From a virus, in the IMG/VR virus record IMGVR_UViG_3300035698_004502, positions 1 to 20,834 of that record: a stretch of 20,834 nt of DNA; one strand, written 5' to 3'. Shown piece after piece: positions 13,182-20,827 of the stretch. Position 1 is the first letter of the stretch. The number at the start of each line of letters is the position of its first letter. The translations under genes were made by a program, and so were the position numbers. Below the pieces are notes generated by a model. The model saw nothing but the letters and a program-made list of their open reading frames with translations. It had not been told where the DNA came from and did not search any database.

Positions 13182-15017
13182 CTACCACTCCGATTCCAGA
13201 CTGATGTTCAGGGGCTGGAACTGCTCGCGGGCACCGTGGCCATAAAGCCGTCGGAGCCGATCTGCTTCGCTCTCACCAGACCCGCCTGCGTCCACATGGA
13301 CTGCCCGGTGCGTCCCGCCCCGCATCTGCGTCGTGGCGATCCACCAGGCCATCAGCAGGTCTGGGGGGTGGCCCGTGTGGTTGTAACCACAGGCATCAGC
13401 AACCAATTTACGGATCGGGTCTGTCGCTTTCTTGTCGTCGGACTCGACCATCGCCATCCACTCGCCGCCGCCGACCTGGGGCACCAGCCCGCGGAGTCCG
13501 AGGAATGGATCGTGCTTCTCTGCGGTCGTCATCCTTCCGACGATCTGCCTATCGACGATCTGTTGATTGAGCCCAAACGCCTCTTGAACTGGTCTCATGT
13601 TAAGGGTCTGGATCAGCAGTCGCTGGGCTGCGTTGTTCTCCACCACCATCAACCCGCCCCACTTCAACACCTGCCCGGCAACGTTCTCCAGGATCTCCTC
13701 TGCCTGCCAGTTGCCGTAAACGACGTCGAGTATGATCTTGTCGGCACCGCTGTGATGGCGCTTCAGTTTGGCGCAGGTCACGATGGCGGTTTCGTCGCCA
13801 ATGCTGACGTGCTCGCCTGTGGCGATGTCAACCCCGTGGACCACTTCCGCACCTTTCGGCAGCAGGGGGTGGTCGTCGGTCCTGTCGATATGGTTCATGC
13901 GCTGGTAGAACTGCCCCAGCACATAAGCCTTGTGCCACCACAGTTCGTTGTAGCCCCCAAGCACGCTGCCGGGGAGTTCGATCAGCAGTTGGCGGGTGAA
14001 CTCGGCATCGCCGTAGTCAGTGAGCAGGGCGTGCAGAAAGCGCTTCGGGGTCCAGCCGTACTCTGGCCGGTGGGACTCTTCCTGGCAGTTCTTCGTGTCG
14101 CAGGCCGGGTGGACGCAGATGTCCTGGGCCGGGAAGGCGATGTTGGTGAACGACGACTCCTTCGGGATGATCCGCCCGTCGGGGTCGCGAGCAGCAACGC
14201 AGGCTGGGAAGTCGTAGGGGAACCAGCCGGGCCGCTTCAGGAACCGACTGCCCGCGTCGTCTTCGTGCCAGGGGATGCCGGGCATGATGAACACGCCGAG
14301 GGGGACCAGCCGGGACAGGACCACGCGGGTGATCCAGTTGAAGGTGGAGTCCCTTCCGTTCTTCGTGCGGGTGTTGCGCTCCTCGAGCACGTCGTCGAAG
14401 CAGACGTAGTTGAGGCGGGTACCAGTGACACGCCCGATGTCGCCGGCGGCCTGGACCGTGTAGTCACCACGCTTCAGCGAGCCTTCTGCCTGCTCGCGGT
14501 GAACCAACATCTTAGTGTTCGTCCACTTCGCCTCGCTGGGCCTGACCTCCGGGAACACCTCGCTGTAGAGCAGGTGGATGTGCTCGAACTCGTCGGCGCC
14601 TTCGATGATGCCCTTGATCGTTCGTGACGCACGCTCGGCGTTGTCGATCGTGGATGACCCGAGCAGACAGCGGACGCCCTGGTCGCGGCCTATCAGCCAC
14701 AGCGGGACCACGATGGACAGCAGGGTGGTCTTTCCATGCTCGACAGGGACACGGACCACCAGCCGGCCACCGGGCTGGATGGCCAACTTGAGCAGGTCGC
14801 GGTGAAACTGGGACAGGAGAAAACCGAAGACGATCTCGGCAAACCGGCAGATGTCGGTCCTGGCTTCCTGGACCTGTAAGAGGGTGAATTGCTTCTCATC
14901 CCCAGAGACCCCCCGTTCCTCTATCCCCAAGTCGTCGGACATCTGCCCGAAGTACTCGTACATGTCTTCCATGAGGGCGCGGTCGTCGGTGGGTGACTTA
15001 GCCAACGATCTCACCAT
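13182..15017 (-). CDS. terL: Terminase large subunit
   Basis: The start is the ATG at 15017 (a TTG lies just before it), which overlaps the previous gene by 20 nt. The product is 611 aa. Residues 90-98 (VPVEHGKTT) are the Walker A loop and residues 204-210 (YVCFDDV) the Walker B. A coupling-type GIPWHEDD follows at 247-254. The nuclease half has D397 (GVDIATGE), E460 (VVENN) and D553 (PDLLMAWW) as likely metal-binding acids. This enzyme packages DNA through the portal and cuts it. A small cysteine cluster (C301, C306, C311) between the two halves is not usual. The next gene in transcription order is the portal, as expected. Confidence 0.9.
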   Translation of the reverse strand: MVRSLAKSPTDDRALMEDMYEYFGQMSDDLGIEERGVSGDEKQFTLLQVQEARTDICRFAEIVFGFLLSQFHRDLLKLAIQPGGRLVVRVPVEHGKTTLLSIVVPLWLIGRDQGVRCLLGSSTIDNAERASRTIKGIIEGADEFEHIHLLYSEVFPEVRPSEAKWTNTKMLVHREQAEGSLKRGDYTVQAAGDIGRVTGTRLNYVCFDDVLEERNTRTKNGRDSTFNWITRVVLSRLVPLGVFIMPGIPWHEDDAGSRFLKRPGWFPYDFPACVAARDPDGRIIPKESSFTNIAFPAQDICVHPACDTKNCQEESHRPEYGWTPKRFLHALLTDYGDAEFTRQLLIELPGSVLGGYNELWWHKAYVLGQFYQRMNHIDRTDDHPLLPKGAEVVHGVDIATGEHVSIGDETAIVTCAKLKRHHSGADKIILDVVYGNWQAEEILENVAGQVLKWGGLMVVENNAAQRLLIQTLNMRPVQEAFGLNQQIVDRQIVGRMTTAEKHDPFLGLRGLVPQVGGGEWMAMVESDDKKATDPIRKLVADACGYNHTGHPPDLLMAWWIATTQMRGGTHRAVHVDAGGSGESEADRLRRLYGHGAREQFQPLNISLESEW

Positions 15018-15537
15018 CAATCGCGCCTTGCTCGTCTACGGTGATCTCTCCGTTGTCGAGCATCCTGCGCATCTCAACCGGGTCGATTGGGAGCCGCGAG
15101 GCGGTCCTGATCAGACGGTTGGCTTCAGCGATCTTTTGGCGCGACACACCGACCTGTCGGAGGGCGGCAAAGACGACACCCATTCCGTCGAGCAAAGTCT
15201 TCCGTGCGCGGTTCCGTTCGAGCGCTTCCATGGACCGCCCAAAAGACTCTGCCTGACGCGGCATGTCTCTGGTGATCCCGGTGGCGAGTTTGTACCGCTC
15301 ACCGTCGGAAATGGTCTCGCTGTTCATCACCATGGGGAGCAGGCCACGGTTGATGGAGACGGCCTCGAGGATCAGGCGGGGGATGTCATCTTCGGTGAGT
15401 TGATCCTGGACGAGTCCCCCGAACGCCTTCTCGGTCTCCACCTGGTGCTTCGGACAGAAGGCACTGCCGTCAGACGCGGATCTATCGCACTTCCCGCCCC
15501 TCGGGCCGACGTAGATGCACTTCCGCTTTTTGGCCAT
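14998..15537 (-). CDS. Zinc-finger protein, candidate small terminase subunit
   Basis: The start chosen is the ATG at 15537 (MAKKRKC), because an earlier ATG (15579) adds a stretch of low-quality residues (HNARPGRGRE) without a ribosome site. The 179-aa product begins with a C7-x9-C17-x10-C28-x2-H31 cluster (CIYVGPRGGKC ... FCPKH), a likely zinc finger. It is followed by a helical body (IPRLILEAVSINRGLLPMVM, RQAESFGRSMEALERN, VFAALRQVGVSRQKIAEANRL). Its last codons overlap the terminase gene. Small terminases sit at this place and use a DNA-binding N-terminus and helical oligomer part, which fits, but the zinc finger is not the usual fold. An alternative is a regulator. Confidence 0.55.
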   Translation of the reverse strand: MAKKRKCIYVGPRGGKCDRSASDGSAFCPKHQVETEKAFGGLVQDQLTEDDIPRLILEAVSINRGLLPMVMNSETISDGERYKLATGITRDMPRQAESFGRSMEALERNRARKTLLDGMGVVFAALRQVGVSRQKIAEANRLIRTASRLPIDPVEMRRMLDNGEITVDEQGAIDGEIVG

Positions 15538-15630
15538 CGCGGCACACTCTCGCCCACGGCCAGGCCGGGCGTTGTGCACAGCTTACGCTCGTGGGCCTTT
15601 GTGCCATGGTAGCGGATGTCGCGGAAAGTG

Positions 15631-16008
15631 TCAGGCTGGCGGTGGTTTCGGCTGCTTGTCGAGCGCCCGGACAGCCTTCTGCGTGAGGCTTGCCGCGATG
15701 ACCAGTTTGGCGACCTCAATCCGAACGTCGCGGAGCACCATCTCGCGCTCTGTCCTGTCGTCGTCGCCGTCTTTTGACCAGAACGAGTTGCATTCGCTGT
15801 TGTAGACCGCGTGTTCGTTCCACAAGATTGCCTCGCAACTGCCGTTCGACCAGAAGGCGAACGGGGATGCGTCATCCTCCTGGGGGGCTGGTGGGATAAT
15901 CCACTCGTGATGTGGCCTGGCCAGTGACCGTGACACCAGCACATGCAGGCTGCCATCAGCCAGGATGGTGGCCGAAGCCCCCAGGTCATCACCACCCCAT
16001 TGGGCCAA
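15631..16008 (-). CDS. Hypothetical protein, start uncertain
   Basis: The frame ends at 15631 and the coding-like part runs from about 16008 downwards. I place the start at the TTG at 16008 (LAQWGGDDLG, 125 aa). The open frame continues to an ATG at 16086, but that would overlap the previous gene by about 98 nt. It would also add a proline/serine/threonine-rich stretch typical of a shadow frame. No strong ribosome site is seen for either start. The product has SLHVLVSRSL, WIIPPAPQEDD, FAFWSNGSCEAILW and a helical end (VRIEVAKLVIAASLTQKAVRAL). No family is recognised. It sits between a zinc-ribbon protein gene and the terminase block. Confidence 0.45.
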   Translation of the reverse strand: MAQWGGDDLGASATILADGSLHVLVSRSLARPHHEWIIPPAPQEDDASPFAFWSNGSCEAILWNEHAVYNSECNSFWSKDGDDDRTEREMVLRDVRIEVAKLVIAASLTQKAVRALDKQPKPPPA

Positions 16009-16642
16009 GTGGCAGGAGTTCGTGGTGGGGTAGGTCGGTCTTGGGCTCCTGCTCGCGGTGGTGGGCGAGGGCGTCTGCAATTTCATCGCACCACTGCTGG
16101 TCGTTGATGCTGGGAACCCACCCGCAGGCCATCCGGCGCAGGTAGGCCACCGCCTCCACCAGCGGCGCGGGGGCGGGGCCAGTTGTTTCCGGGATGGAAA
16201 CAGTTTCCCACCCCTTGAACGGCGAGCAGTACCGCCCGCACAGGATGATCAGCCGCTCCCATTCGTCGGGCAGCAGCGGGTGGCCCAGCACCAGAGAGTC
16301 GAGCAGCGCGCTGGCCTTCTCGCGGATCTCCCGCAATGGGTCAACAATCGCCTCCAGTTCAGCCTCCAAATCCTTGACCATCTCGGCATGGAACTTCCAG
16401 TCGGATGGTGGCTTCTCCGGTGCCCGCCACTTGCCGCTGCGGTCCTGCAGCGATCCGCACTCGGAGCACCACGCCCCCGCGCCGGGAGCCAACTCGACAG
16501 TGTGGCCGTGGTCGCAGTTGGCCAGCGCCTCCCACTCCGCGATCAGTGCGCTGGCGTAGCCGCACAAGTCGCAGCCCTCGCTCTCGTCACACGTCAGAGT
16601 GGCCCGCAGGTGCTCAATCGTCCGCTCTCGTAGATCACTCAC
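15989..16642 (-). CDS. Hypothetical cysteine-rich protein with zinc-ribbon-like motifs
   Basis: The 217-aa product starts at a GTG at 16642, overlapping the ATPase stop (GTGA) with GGAGG 7 nt upstream. The N-terminal part has C24-x2-C27 (CDLC) and then C43-x-H with C59-x2-C62 (CDHGH ... WCSECGS), a likely zinc ribbon with a 'GAWCSECG' finger often seen in small phage accessory proteins. The middle is helical and acidic (EMVKDLEAELEAIVDPLREIREKASALL). The rest has GRYCSPFKGW, MACGWVP and QQWCDEIADALAHH. I cannot assign a function. It is translationally coupled to the Rad50-like ATPase upstream, so it may work with the recombination genes. Confidence 0.6.
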   Translation of the reverse strand: MSDLRERTIEHLRATLTCDESEGCDLCGYASALIAEWEALANCDHGHTVELAPGAGAWCSECGSLQDRSGKWRAPEKPPSDWKFHAEMVKDLEAELEAIVDPLREIREKASALLDSLVLGHPLLPDEWERLIILCGRYCSPFKGWETVSIPETTGPAPAPLVEAVAYLRRMACGWVPSINDQQWCDEIADALAHHREQEPKTDLPHHELLPLGPMGW

Positions 16643-18558
16643 GCCACCACCTCCGCCCGGATCGGACCCAGGTCGTCGCCCACCAGTACAATCACCGGCC
16701 CGCCAACGTCGGGGAGTTCCTGGCCGGTCACCGACTGCGCTTCGTCCACAAACAGGGGCAGGTAGGGCAGGCCGATGGCGACCCGGATACGGGCACGGAG
16801 CGACAAGCCGCAGCAGATCCCTCGACCCGTGGCGGCCCGCTTGTAGTGCACGCCGTCGAACATCGGGACCACCGCCGGGGACTGCGCATCACCGGCGCCC
16901 CAGACCAAGGTGATCTCGGGGGGGAGCCCCAGGGCCTTGGCCTGACGGGCGGCAATCACGGAAGGAGCCTGGCGGACGGCATTGACCAGCGCCTTCATCC
17001 GGTCAGCCTCGGCAGCCGTGGTGGCTACCAGAGAGTCAGCCTTCGCCAGACGAGCCGTGGCGTTCGACAACTTGCCGCTGGCCTTCAGGGCGATGGCCTC
17101 CGCCGCGTTGTGCAGGGAAAGGGTCTGGTTGGCCTGGTCGATCTCGTCGATGGTGGGGGCTGCCATCTCCGGCGGGTTCGGGGCGGTGGGCTTGTCCATG
17201 ACTGTCGGCTTCGGGCCGATGGACTCGACGGCGCTATGGTATTCCTCGACCGGGATGTTGGCCAGCGCCAGGGCGGAGCGGGCGGTGTCTCGTTCCTGGC
17301 GGGCTACCACCAGCGCGTCGTCGTTGTCGTTGACGAGCTTTGCCGCTGCCTGATTAGCCTTCGACAACCCGTTCATCTCGTTCTGGTAGGCAGTCTCGGC
17401 AGAACGCTTCACCTGCTCAAGGTTGGCTCGCGCTGCGTCCACCTCATCCTCGGCATCCTTCCGCGCCTTCTTGGCTTGCGCCCAAGCCTTGCCACACGTC
17501 CCACACTTGCCATCGTCAGGGGTGCGCTCAAGCGTCTCAATGGCCAGGTGCAGCCTGTTGCGAGCAGCCACAGACTCGGGCCTGTCAGCAGCGATGGGGA
17601 CCTCACGGCACTTCAGCGCCGAGCGATCCTTTTTGACCCGCATGTCCGCCGCGAAGACTTCCAACTCGGCAACCTTGGCATCAGCCAGTCCGAAAGCCTC
17701 CGCCGCTGCATCCACACCCGCCCCATCCGGCACCGGACCCAGGTCGACCATAGCCTTGTTCCACGCCGCCACCTCGGCCTGCTGGTGGTCCCGCTCGATG
17801 ACGGTCGCTTCGTAGCCCGACAGCGCCTCGCCGTACCCGTCGTAGGCCAGCACCGCGTGGTCAACAGCCTTGGCCGCCGCCACAGCAGCAGGGGACACCG
17901 GCTCCGCCTGCTCTGCTTCCAGTTCCTCAACCTGGGTCTGGAGTTCCTCGAAGGCACCTGCGGCCTTGTTCTTGTCGCGGTTCGCTTCGGTGCGCCACTC
18001 GCCGGCCAACTTCTCGGTCGTGGGGTCGGTGGCCGTCATGAAGTGGAACCCGGCGGCCTGCATCAGCGCATCGATCTCCTCCCCGAGATCTTCCGTCGGC
18101 AGCAGCGACTGGAACAGGTCACGGAGTTTGCGGGCGTTGCCCTCCGCGAGATCCTTCCACGCCATCGGAACCATCGCGATCCGGGCCTCGAGCGCCTTCT
18201 CCCCGAGCGGGCCCATGGCCTTGAGCCAGGCACCCTTCGTCTTGAACTTCTCCACGGTGCCGTCGGGAAGCGTCCGGGACCGGGTGACCCGACCGCTTCG
18301 CAGCATCGATGTCGACAGGGTGACCCCGTTGACCAAGGTCATCTCGGACGTCATCTTGTCCTGGCCCGTGCGGATGGCCGAAACCGATGTGACGGTCCCC
18401 CACTGGTCGCAGCCCCACAGGATGTCGCAGGCGGCGGCCAACAGGGTGGTCTTCCCCGTCGCCGTCGGGCCACGCACCGTGGTCTTGCCCTTGCCTGCGA
18501 AGTTGATGTCAAGGGTCTCGTGAGCCCCACGGTTGGTGATGTGCATCGATGCGATCAT
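16639..18558 (-). CDS. SMC/Rad50-like ATPase with CxxC zinc hook
   Basis: The 639-aa product starts at the ATG at 18558, with the preceding stop inside its ribosome site (TAGGAGAACC). Residues 30-38 (GPTATGKTT) form a Walker A loop within an N-terminal RecF/Rad50-type head (MIASMHITNRGAHETLDINF). Long Ala/Glu-rich helices (about 180-310 and 360-430) suggest a coiled coil. A CGTC motif at 352-355 sits near its middle, as in the Rad50 zinc hook. The C-terminal head has a signature-like GRGICCGLSLRAR (579-590) and a Walker B LPLFVDEAQ (600-608). It is shorter than bacterial SbcC. No Mre11/SbcD nuclease gene is in view. It probably supports recombination or DNA-end processing. Confidence 0.72.
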   Translation of the reverse strand: MIASMHITNRGAHETLDINFAGKGKTTVRGPTATGKTTLLAAACDILWGCDQWGTVTSVSAIRTGQDKMTSEMTLVNGVTLSTSMLRSGRVTRSRTLPDGTVEKFKTKGAWLKAMGPLGEKALEARIAMVPMAWKDLAEGNARKLRDLFQSLLPTEDLGEEIDALMQAAGFHFMTATDPTTEKLAGEWRTEANRDKNKAAGAFEELQTQVEELEAEQAEPVSPAAVAAAKAVDHAVLAYDGYGEALSGYEATVIERDHQQAEVAAWNKAMVDLGPVPDGAGVDAAAEAFGLADAKVAELEVFAADMRVKKDRSALKCREVPIAADRPESVAARNRLHLAIETLERTPDDGKCGTCGKAWAQAKKARKDAEDEVDAARANLEQVKRSAETAYQNEMNGLSKANQAAAKLVNDNDDALVVARQERDTARSALALANIPVEEYHSAVESIGPKPTVMDKPTAPNPPEMAAPTIDEIDQANQTLSLHNAAEAIALKASGKLSNATARLAKADSLVATTAAEADRMKALVNAVRQAPSVIAARQAKALGLPPEITLVWGAGDAQSPAVVPMFDGVHYKRAATGRGICCGLSLRARIRVAIGLPYLPLFVDEAQSVTGQELPDVGGPVIVLVGDDLGPIRAEVVA

Positions 18559-18571
18559 GGTATCGGTTCTC

Positions 18572-18712
18572 CTAGAATGGGATGGATTCGTCGTCGAGTT
18601 CCCTCACGGGCGACTCGACAGGGGTGGTGGTCAGTTGGGGCGCGTCGGGCCAGGTGATGATGCCCGCGATACGTCCCTTTCCCATCAGATGCACGATTGC
18701 CCATTCAGTCAT
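18572..18712 (-). CDS. 46-aa mini-protein ending in an SSB-like acidic tip
   Basis: This short frame runs from the ATG at 18712 (GGAG upstream) to a TAG at 18572, 13 nt before the ATPase start. The product begins MTEWAIVHLMGKGRIAGIIT, recalling the 'ELMGH.r.AG.v' opening of a common small phage protein family. It ends in VRELDDESIPF, which resembles the SSB C-terminal tip DDDIPF used to recruit RecO, RecQ, PriA and nucleases. It has none of the OB-fold length of SSB. It lies between the RecT-like and Rad50-like genes. I infer that it could dock host SSB-binding proteins or compete with SSB. The coding call rests on the ribosome site, tight spacing and coherent sequence. Confidence 0.6.
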   Translation of the reverse strand: MTEWAIVHLMGKGRIAGIITWPDAPQLTTTPVESPVRELDDESIPF

Positions 18713-18727
18713 TGTCCAGTTCTCCGT

Positions 18728-18753
18728 GGGGCGCCCGGTCACCCGGGCGCCCC
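18728..18753 (-). other. Perfect 11-bp GC hairpin between annealing-protein and mini-gene
   Basis: GGGGCGCCCGG pairs with CCGGGCGCCCC around a 4-base loop. It lies 7 nt after the RecT-like stop and 15 nt before the mini-gene ATG. No U-run follows on either strand, so it is not a standard terminator. It could stabilise the upstream mRNA end or limit downstream translation. Confidence 0.6.
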
Positions 18754-18760
18754 GGTTGCG

Positions 18761-19816
18761 CTACATGTCTCCGAAGGTGGGCTGGCTTCCGCTGGCTTCC
18801 GCAGCCTTGGCGTCCTGCGCTGCGATGGCGCGGGCTGCCTCCCGATCCGCCTGCTCCTGCAGGTCCGGGCCTGGCTCCCAATCCTCAACCGGCGGGTCCA
18901 CCGGGAGTTCCGGGGCAGCATCGACCACCTCCCCGGTCTCGGACTCCACCACGTCCCCGGCGGGGGTGGTCTCGGTCTTGGGGGCGGCCTTCTTCTTCTT
19001 CGGGGCGGCTGCGCTGCGGACCTTCTCCCGCAGGTTGGTGGGCTGGCCACCCGCCTCCGGCTGCTCGAAGTGGTCGGACACCTGGGCCCGCTCCTGCTGG
19101 ATGGAACTGTAGATCTCTCCCAGCACCGGCACCTCGGCCCACACTGCGGACTCGATGGTGTGACCCAGCCGCGTCTCCAGCATCTCCTTGGTCACGCCGA
19201 TCTTGGCGAAGGTCCCCACGACTGTGCGCATCTTGTCCTGGATGGTCTCCTTGCTCTCGCCGGCCAGGGTCCGCTCGCACCACTTCCGGGCCTGGGCCAC
19301 CAGATCCCCCGGCAGCAGGGCGAGAATGCAGGACCGCTCACGGCGAGCTCCCACATTGGCGGTCATCTCGTAGATGTCCCGCGGGTCGGTGATCTCTGTG
19401 ATGTCGCCATACGCCTTGCGCTGGTGCTTGATCACGAAGCTGCGGACCTCGCGGACGTTCCGTTCCTTGTCCCAGCAGAAAGCCTGCATGTGGCTCTCGC
19501 CCTTCTTCTGCTCCAGCTCCGTGATGCCGAAGTCGAGGTTGCCGTAGCAGCGGGCCATGGCGCGGGCGAGGATCACGGTCTCGCCGGTGATCGTCTTTCC
19601 GCCCTTGGGATAGGCGTAGATGGCGCTTTCGGCCAGGCCCTGCCTCGAGCACTCCCGCTCGACCAGCGCCCAGACCTCGTTGTCGTCTCGGGGGAACTGC
19701 TTGGCCAGGAAGATGGAGCCCTGGACCTCCGCCAGCTGGCGGTTGGCCTCGGCTCCCATCATCCCCTGGGGCTGCGCCTGCGGGGCCATCAACTGCGTGT
19801 TCTTGTTCTCTGCCAT
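18761..19816 (-). CDS. Probable RecT-like single-strand annealing protein
   Basis: The 351-aa product starts at the ATG at 19816, with GGAG 10 nt upstream inside the end of the exonuclease gene. Its conserved core is TITGETVILARAMARCYGNLDFGITELEQKKGES at about 75-107, then AFCWDKERNVREVRSFVIKHQ at 112-131 and TDPRDIYEMTANVGARRERSCILALLPGD at 143-171. I recall this 'GPSIRLAE..A..WGN...G..E' and 'aWD...N' pattern from phage proteins next to YqaJ-type exonucleases. I therefore infer an annealing (RecT/Red-beta superfamily) function. The last 90 residues are a lysine-rich then acidic, probably disordered tail. It is not a RecT with standard motifs, so this stays a context call. Confidence 0.55.
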   Translation of the reverse strand: MAENKNTQLMAPQAQPQGMMGAEANRQLAEVQGSIFLAKQFPRDDNEVWALVERECSRQGLAESAIYAYPKGGKTITGETVILARAMARCYGNLDFGITELEQKKGESHMQAFCWDKERNVREVRSFVIKHQRKAYGDITEITDPRDIYEMTANVGARRERSCILALLPGDLVAQARKWCERTLAGESKETIQDKMRTVVGTFAKIGVTKEMLETRLGHTIESAVWAEVPVLGEIYSSIQQERAQVSDHFEQPEAGGQPTNLREKVRSAAAPKKKKAAPKTETTPAGDVVESETGEVVDAAPELPVDPPVEDWEPGPDLQEQADREAARAIAAQDAKAAEASGSQPTFGDM

Positions 19817-19819
19817 GAG

Positions 19820-20827
19820 CTAGTTACTCCAATGCTTCGGGGTATTTAGTTGGAGCACAGGGGCTCCGGTTTTGCTTGTCTTTCTGGTGGTGGTCAATCG
19901 CCCTTCTCGGGTTTCGATGCCACGGTGCCCACCTATGCGGTGGAGGGCTTCCTGCTTCAACCTGGCCACCGTCTCGATGGCCTCCCACTCTTCGATGCGG
20001 GCAGCCTTCAGCCTACGGACGAACGCCTCGTCGCTGGGGGTGGCCCGGCGGATCTGGTCCAGTTTCATCTCGTGGTGGCGCTTGGCCAGCAGGACCCGGG
20101 CGGCCTTGCTGCCGTCCCACTCGGGCTGGACGCCGCCCACCACATGCTTGAACCACCAGGACCGCGCCATGTCCACCAGAGCCTTCTCGTCGTTGGGGTC
20201 CCGGTAGATGGTGAACGCCCGCTTGTCGCTCTGGTCCAGCACGATGCCAGCTGCCTGATCCCAGGAGCACCCCCTGGCCAGCGCCGACTTGATTGTGATC
20301 TCCGAACCGTAGGGGACAATCCCGACGACCATCTGCCAGACGGGGAGGTTGGTGATCCACAGGGAGGCGTTGACCTGGATCGCATAGTCCGGGTAGGGCA
20401 CCAGCCGCTCTGCATCCAGCCCGAGCGCCTCGTCCCCATGCTCGCCCCAGCCCCGGCGGATGGTGCTGGTCTTGGCCTCTGCGCCCTCGATAGGCACCAG
20501 CGGCTCCCCGTCGAGCACGTAGCCGTCAGGGGTGCACGATGCCCACTTCTCGACCGCGTGCACAACCGTGTGGTCGGTGTTGTGGTAGATCGGCATCCCG
20601 AGATAGTCCGACAGCCAGGTGAGCAGGGGTCCCTCGCAGACGTGACCGCGGACGAAGATGTCCCTCTTCACCTCTGGCTTGGGCTCCGGGTGGTTGCCCG
20701 GGCCTTCCTTGCCTGCCCACACCTTCACCGGGCCGCCAAAGGTGGAGAACCCCAACCCCTGCCCCCACTCGGATGCGCAGTAGTGGCTTGGGCGCATGGC
20801 CAGCCAGGCTTCGTGGGCGGTGGTCAT
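19820..20827 (-). CDS. YqaJ-type viral recombinase exonuclease
   Basis: The ATG at 20827 lies 7 nt from the window edge and no stop precedes it there, so the true start could be further upstream. From it the product is 335 aa. Catalytic-core motifs of the PD-(D/E)XK YqaJ family are visible: G61HVCEGPLL with E65, SCTPDG with D101, GAEAKT with E117 and K119, and YAIQVNASLW with Q151. The C-terminal part is helical and basic (LAKRHHEMKLDQIRRATPSDEAFVRRLKAARIEEWEAI). Such enzymes chew one strand from double-stranded ends to give substrates for the annealing protein coded next. Together they form a Red-like recombination pair. Confidence 0.82.
   Translation of the reverse strand: MTTAHEAWLAMRPSHYCASEWGQGLGFSTFGGPVKVWAGKEGPGNHPEPKPEVKRDIFVRGHVCEGPLLTWLSDYLGMPIYHNTDHTVVHAVEKWASCTPDGYVLDGEPLVPIEGAEAKTSTIRRGWGEHGDEALGLDAERLVPYPDYAIQVNASLWITNLPVWQMVVGIVPYGSEITIKSALARGCSWDQAAGIVLDQSDKRAFTIYRDPNDEKALVDMARSWWFKHVVGGVQPEWDGSKAARVLLAKRHHEMKLDQIRRATPSDEAFVRRLKAARIEEWEAIETVARLKQEALHRIGGHRGIETREGRLTTTRKTSKTGAPVLQLNTPKHWSN

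Noticed and set aside
13161-14627. 488-aa plus-strand open frame opposite the large terminase
   Set aside because: It is fully antisense to terL, whose ATPase and nuclease motifs are intact, and shows no domain.
15372-15995. 207-aa minus-strand frame across the 15538-15630 gap
   Set aside because: Its composition is Arg/Ser/Thr-rich and it overlaps two better frames. The zinc-finger protein and the 125-aa frame explain the region.
16405-18657. 750-aa plus-strand open frame opposite the Rad50-like ATPase
   Set aside because: It is rich in Arg, Gly, His and Leu without domain pattern and lies wholly antisense to a gene with clear Walker motifs. This is the usual GC-driven shadow.
18533-19849. 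438-aa plus-strand open frame opposite the annealing protein
   Set aside because: Gly/Leu/His-rich shadow crossing two real genes and their gap.
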